Below, piece after piece: positions 5,603 to 9,008 of a DNA stretch of 9,008 nucleotides. The notes under the pieces were generated by a model. It saw only the letters and a list, made by a program, of their open reading frames with translations. It made no database searches and had not been told where the DNA came from. Source of the stretch: an uncultured Spirochaetaceae bacterium (lineage in GTDB: Bacteria > Spirochaetota > Spirochaetia > Sphaerochaetales > Sphaerochaetaceae); assembly GCA_946414625.1 (NCBI GenBank), contig CAMKPI010000059.1, forward strand, positions 1 through 9,008, read 5' to 3'. The translations under genes were made by a program, and so were the position numbers. Each line of letters starts with the position of its first letter. The stretch's first letter is position 1.

Positions 5603-7366
5603 ATGTCAGATAAAATCCCAGGGGGCGAAAAGCTCCAGATGATTCGGCACTCGATGGCGCACATCATGGCGGAAGCGGTGCTTCGGATGTTCCCGGACGC
5701 GCAGATAGCCATAGGACCCGCGATAGAGAATGGCTTCTACTACGATTTTGATCTTCCGAGAGCCTTGGTTCCGGAGGATCTGGAGACTATAACACAGAAT
5801 ATGAAGGACATCCTCTCCGAAGGCCGGGTTTTCCAGCGTCTGGAGGTGTCCAGAGCGGAGGCTGCCGAGCGATTTAAGGATCAGAAGTACAAGCTCGAGC
5901 TTCTTGCCGCGATTCCTGAGGGAGAGACAATCTCTCTTTACAATCAGGGTGCCTTTACTGATCTCTGCCGCGGTCCGCATGTGGAAAGCACAAAAGAGCT
6001 TCATCCCAATGCGTTCAAGCTCCTGTCCATTGCAGCTGCCTACTGGCGCGGGGACAGCAATAATAAAATGCTCACAAGAATCTACGGAACTGCTTTTGAG
6101 AATCCAAAAGATTTGCGGGCATATCTTCAGTTCCTTGAAGATGTCGAAAAGCGGGATCACCGAAGGCTTGGCAAGGATCTGGATCTCTTCAGCCTCCACG
6201 AAGAGGCGGGGCCCGGCCTTGTATACTGGCATCCGCGTGGAGCCAGGGTTCGGCAGATAATCGAGAATTTCTGGCGTGAGGAGCACTACAAAAACGGTTA
6301 CGAGATGGTGTATACCCCGCATGTGGGAAAAAGCTGGCTCTGGGAGACAAGCGGTCACCTCGGATTTTACAAGGAAAGCATGTATAACCCGATGGAGATG
6401 GACAAGTCGGACTACTACGTAAAGCCGATGAACTGCCCGTTCCACATCATGATCTATAAGACCGCCAAACGAAGCTACCGCGATCTGCCCTTCCGCTGGG
6501 CGGAGCTGGGCACGGTGTATCGATATGAGAAGGCTGGTGCGCTCCACGGGCTGATGAGGGTCCGGGGATTTACGCAGGATGATGCCCATCTCTTTGTCAC
6601 GCCTGAACAAATGGGCGGAGAGATTGCCCGTGCGTTGAAGTTTGCTTTGCGGATGATTCGCACATTTGGCTTCACGAAATTCCACGCTTATGTGTCCACG
6701 AAGCCGGATAAGAGCGTAGGCAGCCCGGACAAGTGGGAGGCTGCAACAAAAGCGCTGATGTCGGCGGTTGAGGCTGAAGAGCTTGAATACGATATCGACG
6801 AGGGCGGCGGAGCGTTCTACGGTCCGAAAATCGACTTGAAAGTCAAGGATGCAATCGGGCGCGAGTGGCAGCTCTCCACGATTCAGTTCGATTTCAACCT
6901 TCCCGAGCGTTTCGGAATGACATTTGTAGACAAGGACGGTGTTGAAAAGCAGCCGTATATGATTCACCGCGCCCTTTTGGGGTCGATTGAGCGCTTCTTT
7001 GGAGTACTTTTGGAGCACTACGCCGGGGCTCTTCCGCCATGGCTCTCTCCGGAGCAGATGCGGATTGTTCCTGTCTCGGAGAAATTCCTGGATTATTCCA
7101 AGACCGTTGAGGAGCGCCTTCGCGCAGCAGGTTTCCGCGTCACGACCGATACGTCGGACGAGAGACTTTCCAACAAGATTCGCCTTTCCGCCGGTATGAA
7201 GATTCCGTATACCCTGATAATCGGGGAGAAGGAGGAAGCCGCCGGAACCATTTCTGTCCGCTATCGCGGAGGCAGGCAGGTGGGCGACGTCCAGGTTTCG
7301 GACTTCATTTCCGAAGCGAAGGCTTTGATCGAAAGCCGCGGGCAGCTGGAAGCTGAGAATAAATAG
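5603..7366 (+). CDS. thrS: Threonyl-tRNA synthetase lacking TGS domain
   Basis: ThrRS charges tRNA-Thr with threonine in the cytoplasm. The protein has 587 residues against about 642 in E. coli, and the shortfall equals the N-terminal TGS domain. The editing domain comes first, with His16/His20 (HSMAH) and Cys122/His126 (CRGPH), so Ser-tRNA-Thr clearance should be kept. Class II motifs follow: motif 1 near PRGARVRQ (211-218), motif 2 in FRWAELGTVYRYE (297-309), motif 3 in HRALLGSIERF (455-465). The zinc ligands Cys278, His329 and His455 have the same spacing as in E. coli. The anticodon-binding domain is at about 485-580. AGGAG lies six bases before the ATG, and an in-frame stop at 5546 together with the promoter rules out an upstream TGS-encoding start. 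It heads an operon with pgsA. Confidence 0.97.
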   Translation: MSDKIPGGEKLQMIRHSMAHIMAEAVLRMFPDAQIAIGPAIENGFYYDFDLPRALVPEDLETITQNMKDILSEGRVFQRLEVSRAEAAERFKDQKYKLELLAAIPEGETISLYNQGAFTDLCRGPHVESTKELHPNAFKLLSIAAAYWRGDSNNKMLTRIYGTAFENPKDLRAYLQFLEDVEKRDHRRLGKDLDLFSLHEEAGPGLVYWHPRGARVRQIIENFWREEHYKNGYEMVYTPHVGKSWLWETSGHLGFYKESMYNPMEMDKSDYYVKPMNCPFHIMIYKTAKRSYRDLPFRWAELGTVYRYEKAGALHGLMRVRGFTQDDAHLFVTPEQMGGEIARALKFALRMIRTFGFTKFHAYVSTKPDKSVGSPDKWEAATKALMSAVEAEELEYDIDEGGGAFYGPKIDLKVKDAIGREWQLSTIQFDFNLPERFGMTFVDKDGVEKQPYMIHRALLGSIERFFGVLLEHYAGALPPWLSPEQMRIVPVSEKFLDYSKTVEERLRAAGFRVTTDTSDERLSNKIRLSAGMKIPYTLIIGEKEEAAGTISVRYRGGRQVGDVQVSDFISEAKALIESRGQLEAENK

Positions 7367-7377
7367 GAGAAGGGAAC

Positions 7378-7971
7378 ATGACCACTCCCAACAAGCTGAC
7401 AATCCTTCGCATGGCACTTTCTCCGGTGCTTTTTGCTTGGTTTTTCACGCCGGTTCTGTTCAGGAGCATCTCCCCGTATCTATACGGTGGGGTGCTCGGC
7501 GCGCTGTATCTTGTGATGGAGCTCTCCGACCTGATAGACGGCAGGATCGCGAGGGGACGGGGGCAGGTGACGGATCTGGGGAAGATAATGGACCCGTTCG
7601 CGGATGTGATCATGCACATAACCTTCTTTACTTGTTTTGCCGTCACGGTGCCGCCGATTATGCCGGTATGGGCGTTTGCCATAATAATCTGGAGGGAGCT
7701 CTTGCAGTGTTTCACCCGGATGCTCCTGATGGGGCGCGGCACGGCCATGCCTGCAAACATTTTCGGCAAATCGAAAACGCTTCTGTACGCCATCTGTACA
7801 ATCGCGGGGCTGTGCTACAGGGTTCTTTTGCTGATGGGGGAGACCCAGGACTGGATGAGGACGGTTCTTGTTGTGCTTTTCGCTCTTGCGTCGTTTGCAA
7901 GCGTGATGAGTTTTCTGGTCTACGTCCGTACAATTGTCAAAACCGAAGTACTGAAGGACATGACGCGGTGA
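7378..7971 (+). CDS. pgsA: CDP-diacylglycerol-glycerol-3-phosphate 3-phosphatidyltransferase
   Basis: This inner-membrane enzyme (197 aa) joins CDP-diacylglycerol and glycerol-3-phosphate to phosphatidylglycerophosphate, the committed step to phosphatidylglycerol and cardiolipin. The CDP-alcohol phosphotransferase signature is complete: Asp51, Asp54-Gly55, Ala58-Arg59, Gly68, Asp72 and Asp76 with the exact family spacing. The N-terminal NKLTILRM and the later WRELL (Arg106-Glu107) and PANIFGKSKT (125-134) are typical of PgsA rather than of serine or inositol transferases. About five hydrophobic segments are visible (roughly 8-28, 34-50, 78-105, 133-153, 162-186). The ATG is 11 nt after the thrS stop; AGGAG overlaps that stop and lies eight bases before the start, so the two genes form one operon. 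Length and residues look normal. Related CDP-alcohol transferases with another acceptor cannot be fully excluded. Confidence 0.92.
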   Translation: MTTPNKLTILRMALSPVLFAWFFTPVLFRSISPYLYGGVLGALYLVMELSDLIDGRIARGRGQVTDLGKIMDPFADVIMHITFFTCFAVTVPPIMPVWAFAIIIWRELLQCFTRMLLMGRGTAMPANIFGKSKTLLYAICTIAGLCYRVLLLMGETQDWMRTVLVVLFALASFASVMSFLVYVRTIVKTEVLKDMTR

Positions 7972-8289
7972 CACGCGACGCTGCTGGCTGAGAAAATCAT
8001 AATTACCCAAAAACAGGAATCTGTCACACAGCGGAGATCGGTTCATGGTACGTGGCGCGGCGCGGGAAAATACCGGGACGCAAATCTTGGTGCTCCGTTG
8101 CGGAAGTCTGATGCTCTTTTCCATCAGGTGTGAATGGAGAATCGGGATGCGCGGAGCGACGAGTTTCAGAAATCGGCACGGGGTGATGCGCCACGGCACG
8201 GGGTGCGGCAGAGAAAACTTCTTGTAAAAAATGGAACGGCATTTGACGTTGAAAGCAGAGCGGAACTGATCGTTTTTGGGAGATTTCCA
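7972..8289 (+). other. gene-poor stretch between pgsA and terminator
   Basis: This 318-bp stretch has no convincing gene. It contains an inverted repeat CTGATG (8108-8113) with CATCAG (8122-8127), lacking a T-run, and a direct repeat CGGCACGGGGTG at 8174-8185 and 8194-8205 (20-bp period). A 60-codon + strand frame at 8045-8227 has GGAG eight bases upstream, but its Arg- and Cys-rich product resembles nothing I know. It is probably the 3' untranslated part of the thrS-pgsA transcript, or a decayed gene or small RNA ending at the terminator. Confidence 0.4.
8174..8205. repeat. short direct repeat, 20-bp period
   Basis: CGGCACGGGGTG occurs at 8174-8185 and again at 8194-8205, identical over 12 bp and different afterwards. 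It looks like a small local duplication in the gene-poor stretch after pgsA. Confidence 0.6.
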
Positions 8290-8315
8290 GGCGGGTGAGA
8301 GCCCGCCTTTTCTTT
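8290..8315 (+). terminator. intrinsic terminator
   Basis: GGCGGG (8290-8295) pairs with CCCGCC (8302-8307); a T-G wobble closes a GAGA tetraloop, and TTTTCTTT follows at 8308-8315. It is the first good terminator after pgsA and should end the thrS-pgsA transcript, or a separate short transcript between 7972 and 8290. It also marks the left border of the repeat field. Confidence 0.85.
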
Positions 8316-8335
8316 GCCTTCTGGCAGAATTTACC

Positions 8336-9008
8336 TTGTAAATCAGCCCTGCAAGCCTGCGCGATTATACCTCCGCCCGGCGGGTTGCGAGAGACAATCC
8401 GTCTCGCAAATCCGTCTGCTATTCACATTCGACAATCCACTCTGGAATTCTGCGCGATAGTGATAATATATCCGCCCGACTGGTTGCAGACAATGCACTT
8501 TGCAAATATGCCCTCTTCCCGCATCACCCACAACGAATATGTTATTGGCGGATTTGACAATTCGCGCGGAAAATTTGTCTACTCTTCGCATCTTGTAAAC
8601 TTCGCTGCAAACATGCTAAATGATACAATTCGCGCGGCATATTTGCTCTCTCTCCGCATCCTGTAAACTTTGCTGCAACCTTGTGAAACGATACATGCTC
8701 CCAGTGAAAATTGTGCGGCATTTTCCGATTTGGCATCTTCCGGCGAGGTAAACTCCGAGAGACAATTTGCGCGGAAAATTTGCCTACTCTCCGCATCCTG
8801 TAAACTTTGCTGCAAATATGCGAAATGATACATGTCCCAGTGAAAACTGTGCGGCATTTTCCGGTTTAGCACTTTCCAGCGCGGCAAACTGCGAGAGACA
8901 ATCCGCCGGGCAAATTTGCCCACGCTCCGCATCCTGTAAACTTCGCTGCAAACATGCGAAATGATACATGTCCCAGTGAAAACTGTGCGGCATTTTCCGG
9001 TTTAGCAC
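8336..9008. repeat. decaying tandem repeat array, right part off window
   Basis: The whole stretch after the terminator consists of related units and no gene. The anchor CGCATC recurs at 8520, 8587, 8655, 8792 and 8928, giving periods of 67, 68, 137 and 136 bp. The long period contains two related parts: part A (8655-8731, 8792-8867), starting CGCATCCTGTAAACTT, and part B (8732-8791, 8868-8927), starting GGCATC or AGCACT and containing GAGAGACAAT. The two short units fuse an A-like start to a B-like end. More diverged A- and B-like copies are seen at about 8336-8385, 8387-8430 and 8472-8519. The last copy (8928-9008) matches 79 of 81 bases of the one before. Open frames within it shift from copy to copy because the periods are not multiples of three. 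Confidence 0.88.

Noticed and set aside
5606..7417. 603-codon open frame on the - strand opposite thrS
   Set aside because: It lies antisense to a clear ThrRS and shows no domain or ribosome site; long antisense frames are common opposite GC-rich genes.
7437..7991. 184-codon + strand frame overlapping pgsA
   Set aside because: It is a different frame inside pgsA, which has the complete catalytic signature and the ribosome site.
7480..8199. 239-codon - strand frame over pgsA and its 3' region
   Set aside because: It is antisense to pgsA over most of its length and its product has no recognisable pattern.
8045..8227. 60-codon + strand frame with GGAG eight bases upstream
   Set aside because: The ribosome site is acceptable, but the Arg- and Cys-rich product matches no family and part of it is the 20-bp direct repeat; support is too weak to call a gene.
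8542..9008. Open frames on both strands in the right-hand repeat field (65-123 codons)
   Set aside because: They only translate the tandem repeats, and the repeat periods shift the frame between copies, so no common protein is encoded.

Overview
The window carries a type II-C CRISPR-Cas locus on its left (1-5320), a two-gene housekeeping operon in its middle (5529-7971) and a decaying tandem-repeat field on its right (about 8336 to the edge). It looks bacterial: sigma70-like promoters, Shine-Dalgarno sites, a bacterial ThrRS and a PgsA-type phospholipid synthase. I cannot name the organism. A ThrRS without the TGS domain and a Cas9 of a branch I do not recognise would fit an uncultured lineage (the PVC group is one guess), but nothing here proves it.

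CRISPR locus. Positions 1-273 hold four identical full 36-bp repeats plus the last 8 bp of a fifth; the array runs off the left edge. Rightwards lie a short leader-like gap, a tracrRNA gene on the + strand (promoter 311-339, anti-repeat 343-378, terminator 400-424), and then, read on the - strand, cas9 (5184-1651), cas1 (1651-749) and cas2 (752-423), overlapping by 1 and 4 nt. No csn2 or cas4 is present, which gives II-C. The tracrRNA assignment is strong: the degenerate 'repeat' at 343-378 differs from the array repeat at six positions, and four of these are C-to-T changes that keep pairing with the crRNA as G-U wobbles. tracrRNA and pre-crRNA should be transcribed divergently from about 274-345, while tracrRNA and cas2 converge and overlap at their 3' ends. 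Cas9 has all RuvC and HNH catalytic residues, and Cas1 and Cas2 look intact, so the module appears competent for both interference and spacer acquisition.

Region 5185-5602 holds two candidate cas9 promoters (the nearer one would give an almost leaderless mRNA), a pair of GC-rich direct repeats 68 bp apart, and the thrS promoter. Base composition changes here from the AT-rich cas locus to the more GC-rich housekeeping genes, which suggests the edge of an acquired island.

thrS (5603-7366) encodes a 587-residue threonyl-tRNA synthetase that keeps the editing, catalytic and anticodon-binding domains but has no TGS domain. pgsA (7378-7971) follows after 11 nt. About 320 nt with no convincing gene then lead to a good intrinsic terminator at 8290-8315. 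Beyond it the rest of the window is a tandem array of related units of about 60-77 bp, organised near the right edge as an about 136-bp two-part higher-order repeat. The copies become more alike towards the right edge, where the array leaves the window.
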